A DNA stretch of 64,000 nucleotides, from contig DLST01000010.1 in assembly GCA_002500745.1 (NCBI GenBank), forward strand, positions 372,001 to 436,000, written 5' to 3'. Source of the DNA: Sphingobacterium sp. UBA7855. Lineage in GTDB: Bacteria; Bacteroidota; Bacteroidia; Sphingobacteriales; Sphingobacteriaceae. Below the pieces are notes generated by a model. That model saw nothing but the letters and a program-made list of their open reading frames with translations. It searched no databases and had not been told where the DNA came from. Position numbers and translations under genes: made by a program. The stretch's first letter is position 1. Each line of letters begins with the position of its first letter. Shown piece after piece: positions 35,445 through 44,331 of the stretch.

Positions 35445-36014
35445 ATGTCTAAAAGGAAGATAGTTATAGCCATTACGGGAGCTAGTGGCTCAATTTATGC
35501 TAAAGTTTTACTTGAAAAGCTGTTGGTGTTAAAAACACAAATCGCTGAAGTTGGTATTGTCATGTCGAATAATGCGAAGGATGTATGGCGTGCGGAATTA
35601 GGCGATGAAAGTTACCAGGATGTACCTTTTAAATTTTATGATAAAGGAGATTTTTTTGCTCCTTTCGCATCGGGGTCCGCTCGCTATGATACCATGATTG
35701 TATGTCCTTGTTCGATGGGTACATTGTCGCGAATAGCGCATGGCATATCCTCAGATCTGACAACACGCGCTGCTGATGTCATCTTAAAAGAGCGACGACG
35801 ATTGATTTTGGTTACACGTGAGACACCTTTAAGTATCATTCACATTCAGAATATGAAATTGGTGACAGAGGCAGGTGGCATCATTTGTCCGGCATCGCCT
35901 TCATTTTATAGTTTGCCAAAGACGCTTGAAGAAGTAGCAGAAACCGTTGTTGATCGTATTTTGAGTCTTGCTGGATTTGACTTTAAGCATTATCAATGGG
36001 GAGAAAATTCCTAG
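35445..36014 (+). CDS. ubiX: UbiX family flavin prenyltransferase
   Basis: Makes prenylated FMN, the cofactor of UbiD-type decarboxylases. The FMN-binding start is KIVIAITGASGS, and CPCSMGTLSRIAHGISSDL and the C-terminal RRLILVTRETPLS are conserved. 189 aa from the ATG at 35445; the frame can be extended to a TTG at 35424, but that adds seven non-conserved residues. No ubiD is seen in the window. Confidence 0.92.
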   Translation: MSKRKIVIAITGASGSIYAKVLLEKLLVLKTQIAEVGIVMSNNAKDVWRAELGDESYQDVPFKFYDKGDFFAPFASGSARYDTMIVCPCSMGTLSRIAHGISSDLTTRAADVILKERRRLILVTRETPLSIIHIQNMKLVTEAGGIICPASPSFYSLPKTLEEVAETVVDRILSLAGFDFKHYQWGENS

Positions 36015-36229
36015 GTAATCGTTGCCGAAATCTATTTTTAATGTTCTTTAATAAATTTGTATTTTGTAACTTTGTTTCTCGAAATGAAGCAATCACAAGC
36101 ATCAAGCGAAAAAGTTATTTATAGCTATATGATTTATAGTGATAAAGCGCCTTTCTACCTGTTCACAATGCACAAGCTATGTGCTTCGATTAAAACTTTG
36201 TACCCTTTTAATTTCAATCACAATCATAT

Positions 36230-37498
36230 ATGAAAAGCTTATTGATTACTTCTGTTAAAGTAATTTTACCTGGTAATAAATTTCATCAGCAGCAAGTGGA
36301 TGTATTTATTGAAGAGGGAAAGATTGCACAGATTGGAAAATCTGTCAAATTAGCGGATAAAGATCGTGAGACCATTGATGGCTCCGGAAAAATTTTAGCG
36401 CCTGGTTTTTTTGACTTACATGCCAATTTTGGAGAGCCCGGGCTAGAAACCAAAGAAGATATCTTAAGCGGAACAGCTGCAGCTGCTGCAGGTGGCTTTA
36501 CTGGAGTAGCCGTGATGCCCAATACTGAGCCACCTATTCAAAGCCGTTCAGAAGTGGCCTTAATTGTCAATACTGCGAAAGGAAATATTGTGGATGTACA
36601 TCCTATTGGTGCTATCAGCAAAAAGAGAGAAGGCAAAGAATTGGCCGAATTATTTGATATGAAGCAAACCGGGGCTGTTGCTTTTAGTGATGGAAATAGG
36701 AGTGTTCAACAAGCGGGACTAATGAGCAGAGCATTGTTGTATGCTAAGGGGTTTAATGGATTAATTTTTTCGCATGCTGAAGATGAGTCAATGGCAGGAG
36801 GAAACAAGATGAATGAAGGGGCTATGAGTACTTATTTAGGTATGAAGGGTATTCCAAACCTTGCCGAATCATTGATGGTTTCTCGCGATCTCTATTTAGC
36901 AGAATATACAGGAGCTCCTATTCATTTTGCTTCCATAAGCACACCGGAAGCTGTTGATCTGATAAAAAAAGCAAAAGCTAAAGGTCTTGAAGTCACATGC
37001 GATGTTGCCGCACATCAATTGGTGTTTACTGACGAAGATATTGTTGGTTTCGATAGCAATTACAAGGTTAGCCCCCCATTAAGAACGAAAGCAGATCTTA
37101 AGGTATTACTTAAAGGAATCAAGGATGGAACTATTGATGCTGTTGTCTCGCAACATACACCGCAAGAAATAGAATTCAAAAATGTCGAATTCCATATTGC
37201 CAAAAATGGCATTATTGGTTTGCAGACAGTGCTGCCGCTGTTGATTCGTGCCGGATTGAACGAAGAACAAATTGTAAATAGCCTGTCCGTCAGACCAAGG
37301 CAAATTTTAGGACTTGAAGTACCTCAGATTGAAGAGGGAGCAGAAGCCAATCTTGTTTTATTTGACGCATCGAAAGCATGGAATTTCGATGAGAAAACCA
37401 ATAAATCCAAATCAAAAAATTCACCTTTATTCGGAAAGACCTTAAACGGTGCTGTCGAATTGGTCATCAACAATAGTCAAATTATTAAAAACGATTAA
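36230..37498 (+). CDS. Dihydroorotase homologue with altered active site (probably non-catalytic, PyrC'-like)
   Basis: 422-aa amidohydrolase-fold protein clearly related to dihydroorotase (VMPNTEPP, SHAEDESMAG). Key positions are changed. The metal-binding HxH is H64-A-N66; the substrate Arg of REPG is Gly68 (GEPG); the His of the HVST motif is Ser235; and the catalytic Asp of TDHAPH is Gln308 (SQHTPQ). It may be a structural partner of aspartate transcarbamoylase, as in Pseudomonas, or have a new role. It begins a cluster with two hypotheticals and glycosyltransferases. Confidence 0.85.
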   Translation: MKSLLITSVKVILPGNKFHQQQVDVFIEEGKIAQIGKSVKLADKDRETIDGSGKILAPGFFDLHANFGEPGLETKEDILSGTAAAAAGGFTGVAVMPNTEPPIQSRSEVALIVNTAKGNIVDVHPIGAISKKREGKELAELFDMKQTGAVAFSDGNRSVQQAGLMSRALLYAKGFNGLIFSHAEDESMAGGNKMNEGAMSTYLGMKGIPNLAESLMVSRDLYLAEYTGAPIHFASISTPEAVDLIKKAKAKGLEVTCDVAAHQLVFTDEDIVGFDSNYKVSPPLRTKADLKVLLKGIKDGTIDAVVSQHTPQEIEFKNVEFHIAKNGIIGLQTVLPLLIRAGLNEEQIVNSLSVRPRQILGLEVPQIEEGAEANLVLFDASKAWNFDEKTNKSKSKNSPLFGKTLNGAVELVINNSQIIKND

Positions 37499-37503
37499 AA
37501 ACC

Positions 37504-38178
37504 ATGGAAGCAAATATTAAAGCAGCCGTTGAGGCAGGTATATTAAATTATGGCAAGGTTGATGGAATTTCGACTGCACCGGAATTTCTTGAAAGGATTA
37601 TTCGCGTATTCAACAACGAAGTAAGCTATTTGGAAAAGTTAGAACTGTTGGATCAGTCTTTCGATGACTATCCTTTGTTTGACGAACTTCGCGAAGTATA
37701 TGTTGATCTTTTATTGATGAATTTTTTCTCTAACGATGTATTGAAGCTGGAAGATGATTATTTGGATTCAGAAGAATGGGAAGCGATTGAAGATGAAACC
37801 ATCGATCGTGGAACGGAATTGTTGAATATTTTTCTTTATTTAGGCGAATGTAAAGACGATGAGATTGAACCTGAATTGGATGACTTCTTAAAAGAGTTTT
37901 TACTAGTTGATGAAGACGAGTTTCAAGACGAGCATGAAATTTATGAAGATATTATTGCTAACCAAATTGTGGTAGATAGTCCATATGCTGAAATCGCGAA
38001 AGTCGGTAAAGGAATAAATCCGAAAAGCGAGGTTTATGAACTTTTCTATCCCATTATGAGCTTTTTTAGTGAATTCAAGCCCTCTGAAAAGCAATTTGAG
38101 GAATATGCTGAAGCGTCTTCCAATAAGGCTTTTGATATTGCCCTTTACCAAATAATGAGTACTTATTATAATAAATAG
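37504..38178 (+). CDS. Conserved hypothetical acidic protein
   Basis: 224 aa, strongly acidic with many Asp/Glu (LEDDYLDSEEWEAIEDETIDRG is the richest part, given here only as a position near residues 80-102). No signal peptide or transmembrane segment, and no known domain recognised. It starts 5 nt after the dihydroorotase homologue and precedes DUF4199 by 4 nt, so it is co-transcribed. Confidence 0.75.
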   Translation: MEANIKAAVEAGILNYGKVDGISTAPEFLERIIRVFNNEVSYLEKLELLDQSFDDYPLFDELREVYVDLLLMNFFSNDVLKLEDDYLDSEEWEAIEDETIDRGTELLNIFLYLGECKDDEIEPELDDFLKEFLLVDEDEFQDEHEIYEDIIANQIVVDSPYAEIAKVGKGINPKSEVYELFYPIMSFFSEFKPSEKQFEEYAEASSNKAFDIALYQIMSTYYNK

Positions 38179-38182
38179 TTTT

Positions 38183-38785
38183 ATGGCAGATTTAATCAAC
38201 CCAAGTAATGTAGGATTTGATGCGGTAATCGACAAAAAGAAAAGTATTATCTATGGTGTCATACTGGGAATAATTTCTTTTATCCTAGGATTAATTGTCC
38301 TGTTTATTGTCAAAGACTTAAATTCCTTTTGGGGTGTAATGTCGATGTCATTTATCGTTAATACAGGGGTTTTCGTTATTATTGCTGCCTTGTTCGCTTT
38401 CGCTCTTCGGAAAGCAAATGGTGGTTACTGGAATTTTTCAATAGCATTGAAATCGATCTTTATGATGCTTGCTATTTCCACTATTATTTCCACGATCGGT
38501 ACACAGCTCTATGTTAACTTCGTTAATCCAACGTTACAAGAAAAGGTTGTAACTCATACCATTAACGTAACCATTGAGTATATGGAAAAGAATAATGTTC
38601 CCGACGAAGTTATCGATTCAAAAATAGCGGAGCTTGAAAAACAAGTTGATTCTATCGGCAAAATTACCTTAGGACAAATATTTAAGGGGTTGGCAATCAC
38701 TTTGATGTTTCAATTTGTTTTTGCATTGTTACTGTCAGCTTTGACAAAGCGAGAAAGATTAACGATTAGACAGGACACCATTTAG
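38183..38785 (+). CDS. DUF4199 membrane protein
   Basis: 200 aa with four predicted helices (about 24-45, 57-78, 90-108 and 165-185), the typical pattern of DUF4199. In Bacteroidota these genes often lie beside glycosyltransferases, as here. Function unknown; a membrane partner for the glycosyltransferases is possible. Confidence 0.8.
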   Translation: MADLINPSNVGFDAVIDKKKSIIYGVILGIISFILGLIVLFIVKDLNSFWGVMSMSFIVNTGVFVIIAALFAFALRKANGGYWNFSIALKSIFMMLAISTIISTIGTQLYVNFVNPTLQEKVVTHTINVTIEYMEKNNVPDEVIDSKIAELEKQVDSIGKITLGQIFKGLAITLMFQFVFALLLSALTKRERLTIRQDTI

Positions 38786-38868
38786 TGCCTAACAAAATAA
38801 AACTGTTCCTACAAGGTATTGCTGAAAAAGTAATACCTTTGTTACTATTTTAACACTATACTTTTAGC

Positions 38869-39834
38869 ATGATTAACATTCACATGGATATTTCTGTTGT
38901 TGTTCCTTTGTTTAATGAAGAAGAATCCTTACCCGAATTGACAGCTTGGATCGACCGTGTTATGGCGGCCAATCATTTTTCATACGAAATTATTTTAGTT
39001 GATGATGGAAGTAAAGATCATTCCTGGAAGGTTATCGAAGAGTTAAAGTTAAACAACACGAATATTTCTGCTATCAAATTCCGACGTAACTATGGAAAAT
39101 CTGCAGCATTAAATGTGGGTTTTGCTGCTGCACAAGGTGATGTCGTTATTACAATGGATGCTGATCTTCAGGATAGTCCCGATGAGATTCCTGAATTGTA
39201 CGACCGAATCATAAATAAGGGGGCTGACCTAGTATCGGGATGGAAACAAAAACGATATGATCCGTTAACCAAAACCTTACCTACCAAATTGTTTAATGGT
39301 GTGACAAGGTCGATGTCTGGCATTCACAACCTGCATGATTTTAACTGTGGTCTAAAAGCCTACAAAAAGGAGGTTGTTAAAAATATCGAAGTGTATGGTG
39401 AAATGCATCGTTATATACCTGTAATTGCAAAATGGGCAGGATTTACAAATATAGAAGAACAGATCGTACAGCATTATCCACGAAAATACGGTACAACCAA
39501 ATTCGGTCCTGGCCGCTTTGTGAAAGGGTTCCTCGATTTATTGTCCATATTTTTTGTTGGTAAGTTTTCAAAGAGGCCGATGCATTTTTTTGGGGGTATG
39601 GGCGTTATTAGTTTTCTGGCAGGTTTATTTATATCTATTTATCTAATTTGCCATAAATTGATAAGTATTGCCAGCGGAACACCTTTTAGGGACATAACAG
39701 ATCAACCATTGTTTTTCTTTGCGCTAACAGCTATTATTTTGGGCACGCAATTATTTCTGACAGGTTTCTTAGCAGAATTAGTCTCTAGAAGCAGCTCCGA
39801 TCGGAATAATTATCAAATTGAGAAAGTCATTTAA
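38869..39834 (+). CDS. Family 2 glycosyltransferase with C-terminal membrane helices (DPM1/GtrB-like)
   Basis: 321 aa. The GT-A domain has SVVVPLFNEEES, VDDGSKD and MDADLQDSP, which hold the nucleotide- and metal-binding Asp residues. Two C-terminal helices (about 237-260 and 280-302) place it in the polyisoprenyl-phosphate glycosyltransferase group. It probably moves a sugar from a nucleotide to undecaprenyl phosphate. The start may be Met5. Confidence 0.9.
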   Translation: MINIHMDISVVVPLFNEEESLPELTAWIDRVMAANHFSYEIILVDDGSKDHSWKVIEELKLNNTNISAIKFRRNYGKSAALNVGFAAAQGDVVITMDADLQDSPDEIPELYDRIINKGADLVSGWKQKRYDPLTKTLPTKLFNGVTRSMSGIHNLHDFNCGLKAYKKEVVKNIEVYGEMHRYIPVIAKWAGFTNIEEQIVQHYPRKYGTTKFGPGRFVKGFLDLLSIFFVGKFSKRPMHFFGGMGVISFLAGLFISIYLICHKLISIASGTPFRDITDQPLFFFALTAIILGTQLFLTGFLAELVSRSSSDRNNYQIEKVI

Positions 39835-39840
39835 GTGGTT

Positions 39841-40968
39841 ATGCGTATTGTGATTTTAGGATCTGCTTACCCACTGAGGGGTGGTGGGATAGCGTCTTTT
39901 AATGAACGGTTAGCATCCCACTTTCAGCAGTTAGGTCATGAAGTGGATATCTACTCGTTCAGTCTGCAGTATCCAAATTTTCTTTTTCCGGGAAAGTCAC
40001 AATACTCGGATGAGCCTGCGCCAGAGGGACTTCATATCAAAACAAAAATAAATTCCATCAATCCATTTAATTGGATTAGTGTGGGCAAGGAACTTAAAAA
40101 TGCTAAATATGATCTCCTTATCGTACGATTTTGGATGCCCTTTTTTGGACCGTGCTTGGGTACTATCCAGCGACAGGTTCGTAAGAATAGGCATACTAAA
40201 ATAGTATGTATCGCTGATAATATAATTCCCCATGAACAGCGGCTAGGGGATAAGCTATTGATTCGGTACTTTTTGAAATCTGTTGATGCTTGTCTCACCA
40301 TGAGCAAAAGCGTTCTGTCGGACCTCAAATTGCTAAGCCCGAAAATGCCTGCGGTGTATACTCCTCATCCCCTTTACGATAACTATGGCACTCAGCAAAG
40401 TAAAAAGGAAGCTCGTAGACGACTTAACATTGATCAAGAGGGGAAAGTGATCTTGTTCTTTGGATTTATTCGTCGATACAAAGGCTTAGATATCTTGTTG
40501 CAGGCTTTAGACGATGTCAGGCTGCGTGAGATGGGGGTTAAATTGTTGCTTGCTGGAGAATTTTATGATGACCCTGCGTTATACTTGGATCTTATAAAGA
40601 AGTATAAACTCGAAGAGTTTATTCTTATGCATACCGATTTTATTCCAAATCAGGAGGTAGGGTGTTATTTTTCGGCCGCGGATTGTGTCGTGTTACCTTA
40701 TCGTAGCGCTACGCAAAGTGGGATCACTCAAGTTGCTTATCATTTTGATCTTCCAATGATTGTGAGTAATGTCGGTGGGTTGCCCGAATTGGTTCAAGAT
40801 AGTTATGTTGGTTATGTTGTTGAACCCAAAGCAGAGGAAATCGCAGAATGCATTTTTTCTTTTTACCATTACAACAAAGAAGAACAATTTAGAACAAATA
40901 TTAAAGACGAAAAAAGAAAATATAGCTGGGATACTTTCGGTAATGAACTTCTTAAATTGGCCCATTGA
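39841..40968 (+). CDS. Family 4 glycosyltransferase
   Basis: GT-B fold, 375 aa from the ATG at 39841 (a GTG two codons upstream is an alternative). The N-terminal Gly-rich loop is SAYPLRGGGIASF, LFFGFIRRYKGLDILLQAL starts the C-terminal domain, and ADCVVLPYRSATQSGITQVAY holds the nucleotide-sugar Glu/Gln site. It follows the GT2 gene directly and may act on the same lipid-linked glycan. Confidence 0.88.
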   Translation: MRIVILGSAYPLRGGGIASFNERLASHFQQLGHEVDIYSFSLQYPNFLFPGKSQYSDEPAPEGLHIKTKINSINPFNWISVGKELKNAKYDLLIVRFWMPFFGPCLGTIQRQVRKNRHTKIVCIADNIIPHEQRLGDKLLIRYFLKSVDACLTMSKSVLSDLKLLSPKMPAVYTPHPLYDNYGTQQSKKEARRRLNIDQEGKVILFFGFIRRYKGLDILLQALDDVRLREMGVKLLLAGEFYDDPALYLDLIKKYKLEEFILMHTDFIPNQEVGCYFSAADCVVLPYRSATQSGITQVAYHFDLPMIVSNVGGLPELVQDSYVGYVVEPKAEEIAECIFSFYHYNKEEQFRTNIKDEKRKYSWDTFGNELLKLAH

Positions 40969-40987
40969 TCGCTAACGGTTATTTTAT

Positions 40988-41018
40988 TTGTATATAAAAT
41001 CAAATTTATCTAAGTTTG
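40988..41018 (+). promoter_or_regulatory. Promoter of the 41055 gene
   Basis: TTG (40988-40990), 20-nt spacer, TAAGTTTG (41011-41018). 41002-41020 are identical to 18885-18903. Confidence 0.7.
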
Positions 41019-41054
41019 GAATACTGAGGAAGAATTTTAAAAGAAGGAGAGATT

Positions 41055-41327
41055 TTGTTGCCGTTTACACAAAGCAGCTTAACTAAGCTGGAGGAATTTT
41101 TTAAGGAACAAGGGTATAAAGTTAGGTACGAAAAGGGGTCATTCCGTACAGGTGCTTGTATGTTGCAAACGACAAAAGTTGTAGTAGTCAATAAGTTTTC
41201 GAATCTTGAAATAAAAATCCAGTCATTGTGGAACATATTATTGGATATTGAAATTGATTCGGAGGCCATTTCTGAGAAGCTTCTTCCAATTTATGAAGAG
41301 GTATTGAAATCAAAAATTATAGCTTGA
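41055..41327 (+). CDS. Conserved hypothetical protein with TTG start
   Basis: 90 aa, no known domain. GYKVRYEKGSFRTGACMLQTTKVVVVNKF is the conserved core (residues about 20-48). No ATG is available, because an in-frame stop lies at 41025-41027. TTG at 41055 (or 41058) is preceded by AAGGAG at 41044-41049, a rare clear Shine-Dalgarno sequence here. The stop overlaps the TTG start of the next gene, so they are coupled. Confidence 0.75.
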   Translation: MLPFTQSSLTKLEEFFKEQGYKVRYEKGSFRTGACMLQTTKVVVVNKFSNLEIKIQSLWNILLDIEIDSEAISEKLLPIYEEVLKSKIIA

Positions 41328-42091
41328 GAGTTACATTTTTAGGAACCGGAACATCCCAGGGGGTACCTGTCATAGCGTGCCAATGTCAGGTCTGCCAGTC
41401 TGAAGATCAGCGTGATAAAAGATTACGTTCTTCTATCCTTATTGAGTATAATCAACATACAATAGTGGTCGATACTGGTCCAGATTTTAGGTATCAGATG
41501 TTGCGCGAGAAAGTTATGCACTTAGATGCTGTGTTAATGACACACCCACATAAAGATCATATTGCTGGTTTGGATGATGTAAGGGCATTTAATTATCAGC
41601 AGCATAGTTCTATTTCCATTTACGGTACAGCTGATCTACACGAAGCATTAAGGCGCGAATTTTATTATGCTTTTACTGAAACGAAATACCCTGGAGCCCC
41701 GAGGTTGGATTTGGAGGAGATAGGGGCTGGTGTATCTTTGCCTTTGTTCGGGAAGGAAATAATGCCTATCGAGGTGCTTCATTACAAAATGCCAGTCTTG
41801 GGCTTCAGGATCGGAGAGTTTGCCTATATCACCGATGCAAAATTTATCAGTGAAGAATCACGGCAGCTATTGAAAGGTGTTAAAGTACTTGTTGTAAACG
41901 CACTCCAGAAAGAATCTCATATTTCGCATTTAACCTTGGACGAAGCGATTGAATTTGCCTACGATATTCAGGCAGATAAAACTTATTTTACACATATAGG
42001 ACACCGAATGGGGTTGCATGAAATTGTTTCGAAAGAATTGCCCGAAAACATGTTGTTGGCCTACGACAGGTTACAGCTGGAGATCAGCTAA
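41324..42091 (+). CDS. MBL-fold metal-dependent hydrolase (PhnP-like)
   Basis: 255 aa. The metallo-beta-lactamase motif THPHKDHIAGLDD gives the HxHxDH-type ligands, and further His residues (HYKMP, HIGHRMG) complete a binuclear site. FLGTGTSQGVPVI at the N-terminus is typical of PhnP-like phosphodiesterases. The start is TTG (41324-41326), overlapping the upstream TGA as TTGA; no in-frame ATG precedes the conserved start. Confidence 0.88.
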   Translation: MRVTFLGTGTSQGVPVIACQCQVCQSEDQRDKRLRSSILIEYNQHTIVVDTGPDFRYQMLREKVMHLDAVLMTHPHKDHIAGLDDVRAFNYQQHSSISIYGTADLHEALRREFYYAFTETKYPGAPRLDLEEIGAGVSLPLFGKEIMPIEVLHYKMPVLGFRIGEFAYITDAKFISEESRQLLKGVKVLVVNALQKESHISHLTLDEAIEFAYDIQADKTYFTHIGHRMGLHEIVSKELPENMLLAYDRLQLEIS

Positions 42092-42172
42092 TCTATTTAT
42101 TATAAAACTATATTTCCATTTTCTTTGTTATACCTATAAAAATAGATTTAGGTATTAAATTAATAAAAGAAA

Positions 42173-42328
42173 ATGGGAAATTTACTGTATATCATCGCTG
42201 TTATTTTGGTCATCATTTGGGCGATAAGTTTTTTTGGAGGTTATGCAGCTGGCAATAACATTATTCACGTCCTTTTGGTGATTGCAATTATTGTGGTATT
42301 ATTGCGTGTCATCCGCGGTAATGCGTAA
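42173..42328 (+). CDS. Small membrane protein, Lmo0937/DUF5670 family
   Basis: 51 aa: MGNLLYIIAVILVIIWAISF is the first helix, followed by GGYAAGN and a second helix (about 31-46), ending RVIRGNA. This two-helix pattern is typical of the small Lmo0937-type proteins. It is convergent with ispD, 6 nt away. Function unknown, often linked to envelope stress in annotations. Confidence 0.8.
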   Translation: MGNLLYIIAVILVIIWAISFFGGYAAGNNIIHVLLVIAIIVVLLRVIRGNA

Positions 42329-42334
42329 TAGATT

Positions 42335-43018
42335 TCAAATCAAATTTAAATAGAGCTGGGCAATTTGTAGATCTTGAGGATAGGTGATCTTTATATTTTT
42401 AGCATCACCTTCTATAATAGCGATACTGTTGCCCATCTTCTCTACCACAGACGCATCATCCGTAAAAAGGGGATCTTCCACTTGCTGATACGATTTTAAT
42501 AGTAACTCTCCATGAAATACCTGCGGCGTCTGTATTAACCAAATATGATTCCTATCTACAGCCGAATTAAAGGAAACATCTCCCATCCGGACGGATTCAA
42601 TACTCTTTTTCCCCAATACAATCGCTCGATGATCATAGGCTCCTTCAAATGCTCTGTTTACAAGGTCTTCAGTAATGATAGGACGAGCCGCATCGTGTAC
42701 TGCGATATAATCTTCTGAACCGATTTTAAAATTTTGCTCAATATAATTAATTCCATTTTTAACACTTTCGAATCGGGTTCTTCCACCATAAGTGAGATGG
42801 ATAGGTGAAGTAAATTCATGCTCCAAGCATAGTTCATTCCAGAATTCCGCCATTACCTCACTGATTACTAGTATTACTTCCGATACAATCTTACATTGGC
42901 AAAATCGATTAATTGTATGCATGACAATGGGCATTTCATTTAAACAAACAAACTGCTTAGGAAGGTCGCTATTCATTCTGCTTCCTGTTCCGGCTGCAAC
43001 GATTATGACAAAGTTCAT
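42335..43018 (-). CDS. ispD: 2-C-methyl-D-erythritol 4-phosphate cytidylyltransferase
   Basis: MEP pathway enzyme for isoprenoid precursors: CTP plus MEP gives CDP-ME. 227 aa. The nucleotide-binding loop AAGTGSRM at 8-15 with Lys21 and the VHDAARP motif are present. The upstream gene on the same strand is queA, but a hairpin lies between them. Confidence 0.94.
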   Translation of the reverse strand: MNFVIIVAAGTGSRMNSDLPKQFVCLNEMPIVMHTINRFCQCKIVSEVILVISEVMAEFWNELCLEHEFTSPIHLTYGGRTRFESVKNGINYIEQNFKIGSEDYIAVHDAARPIITEDLVNRAFEGAYDHRAIVLGKKSIESVRMGDVSFNSAVDRNHIWLIQTPQVFHGELLLKSYQQVEDPLFTDDASVVEKMGNSIAIIEGDAKNIKITYPQDLQIAQLYLNLI

Positions 43019-43040
43019 GTTATTGAAAGTTAAGATTTAT

Positions 43041-43077
43041 AAAATACGTGGATAGCTGGAGACTATCCACGTATTTT
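43041..43077 (-). terminator. Hairpin between queA and ispD
   Basis: A perfect 15-bp stem (43041-43055 and 43063-43077) has a 7-nt loop. The minus-strand T-run is short (TTTT), whereas the plus-side flank is T-rich. It probably ends the queA transcript. Confidence 0.6.
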
Positions 43078-43097
43078 CTTTTTTATTAAACATAGGA

Positions 43098-44147
43098 TTA
43101 AACGATTAACATCGCATCGCCATAGCTATAGAATCTATATTTTTCCTTCACAGCAACTTCATATGCATTCATTACATTTTCATAACCAGCAAACGCAGCA
43201 ATCATCACTAGCAAAGTGGATTCTGGTGTGTGGAAATTTGTGATCATGGAGTTAGCGATACTGAAATCGTAAGGAGGATAAATAAACTTACTTGTCCAAT
43301 CCGATGCTGCTTTTAAATGATGGTCAGCAGAAACAGAAGATTCTATTGCGCGCATAGAAGTCGTTCCTACAGCACATACGCGACGTTTATTGTCTATAGC
43401 TCTATTAACAACTTTTGCAGCTTCGTCAGTTATGATGAACTGTTCAGAATCCATTTTATGCTTAGTTAAATCTTCCACTTCGACAGTACGAAAAGTTCCA
43501 AGACCAACGTGAAGAGTAACCTCTGCAAAATCAACGCCTTTCAATTCTAAGCGTTTCATTAATTCTCTAGAGAAATGAAGTCCAGCCGTAGGAGCGGCAA
43601 CAGCACCTTCATTTTTTGCGTAAATAGTTTGGTAGCGGAACTTGTCTTCTGGTGTAGCCTTACGCTTGATGTATTTAGGTAGTGGTGTTTCACCTAAGAT
43701 CTCGATATTACGGCGGAACTCTTCATCGGTGCCATCAAATAAAAACCGGATCGTACGGCCCCTTGAAGTTGTATTATCCACGACTTCAGCAACTAGTAAG
43801 TCTTCATCGCCGAAATATAATTTATTGCCAACACGTATTTTGCGTGCAGGATCGACCAATACATCCCAAAGGCGAAGCTCATTGTTCAATTCACGCAGCA
43901 AGAAAACTTCAATCGTAGCTCCAGTTTTCTCTTTATTACCATAAAGACGCGCTGGAAAAACTTTAGTATTGTTTAAAATCATGACATCTTTGTCATCGAA
44001 ATAATCCAATACATCTTTGAAAATTTTGTGTTCAATTTTACCACTATCTCTGTGTAGGACCATCAAGCGCGATTCGTCACGATTTTCAGAAGGTTCAGAA
44101 GCAAGTAATGATTCTGGTAAGTTGAATTTAAATTGAGATAACTTCAT
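43098..44147 (-). CDS. queA: S-adenosylmethionine:tRNA ribosyltransferase-isomerase
   Basis: Adds the epoxycyclopentane ring to preQ1 in tRNA, giving epoxyqueuosine. 349 aa. [33 protein letters not shown] and the [18 protein letters not shown] region (about 222-239) are signatures. queE lies at 53 kb in this window. Confidence 0.95.
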   Translation of the reverse strand: MKLSQFKFNLPESLLASEPSENRDESRLMVLHRDSGKIEHKIFKDVLDYFDDKDVMILNNTKVFPARLYGNKEKTGATIEVFLLRELNNELRLWDVLVDPARKIRVGNKLYFGDEDLLVAEVVDNTTSRGRTIRFLFDGTDEEFRRNIEILGETPLPKYIKRKATPEDKFRYQTIYAKNEGAVAAPTAGLHFSRELMKRLELKGVDFAEVTLHVGLGTFRTVEVEDLTKHKMDSEQFIITDEAAKVVNRAIDNKRRVCAVGTTSMRAIESSVSADHHLKAASDWTSKFIYPPYDFSIANSMITNFHTPESTLLVMIAAFAGYENVMNAYEVAVKEKYRFYSYGDAMLIV

Positions 44148-44331
44148 CTTTAATGATATATATTTTAATGTCTACCTTTTAGTGCATTACAGTGCACCAA
44201 ATATTAGGCTGCAAAAAGCATACAAAGTTATAACTTTTTTGGGTATAGACAGGCGGTAATTCTAATTAAGTAGATATTTTTAACGATTTTGACATTAAAT
44301 CAAAACTATATTGTATTTTAGAATACAAATT

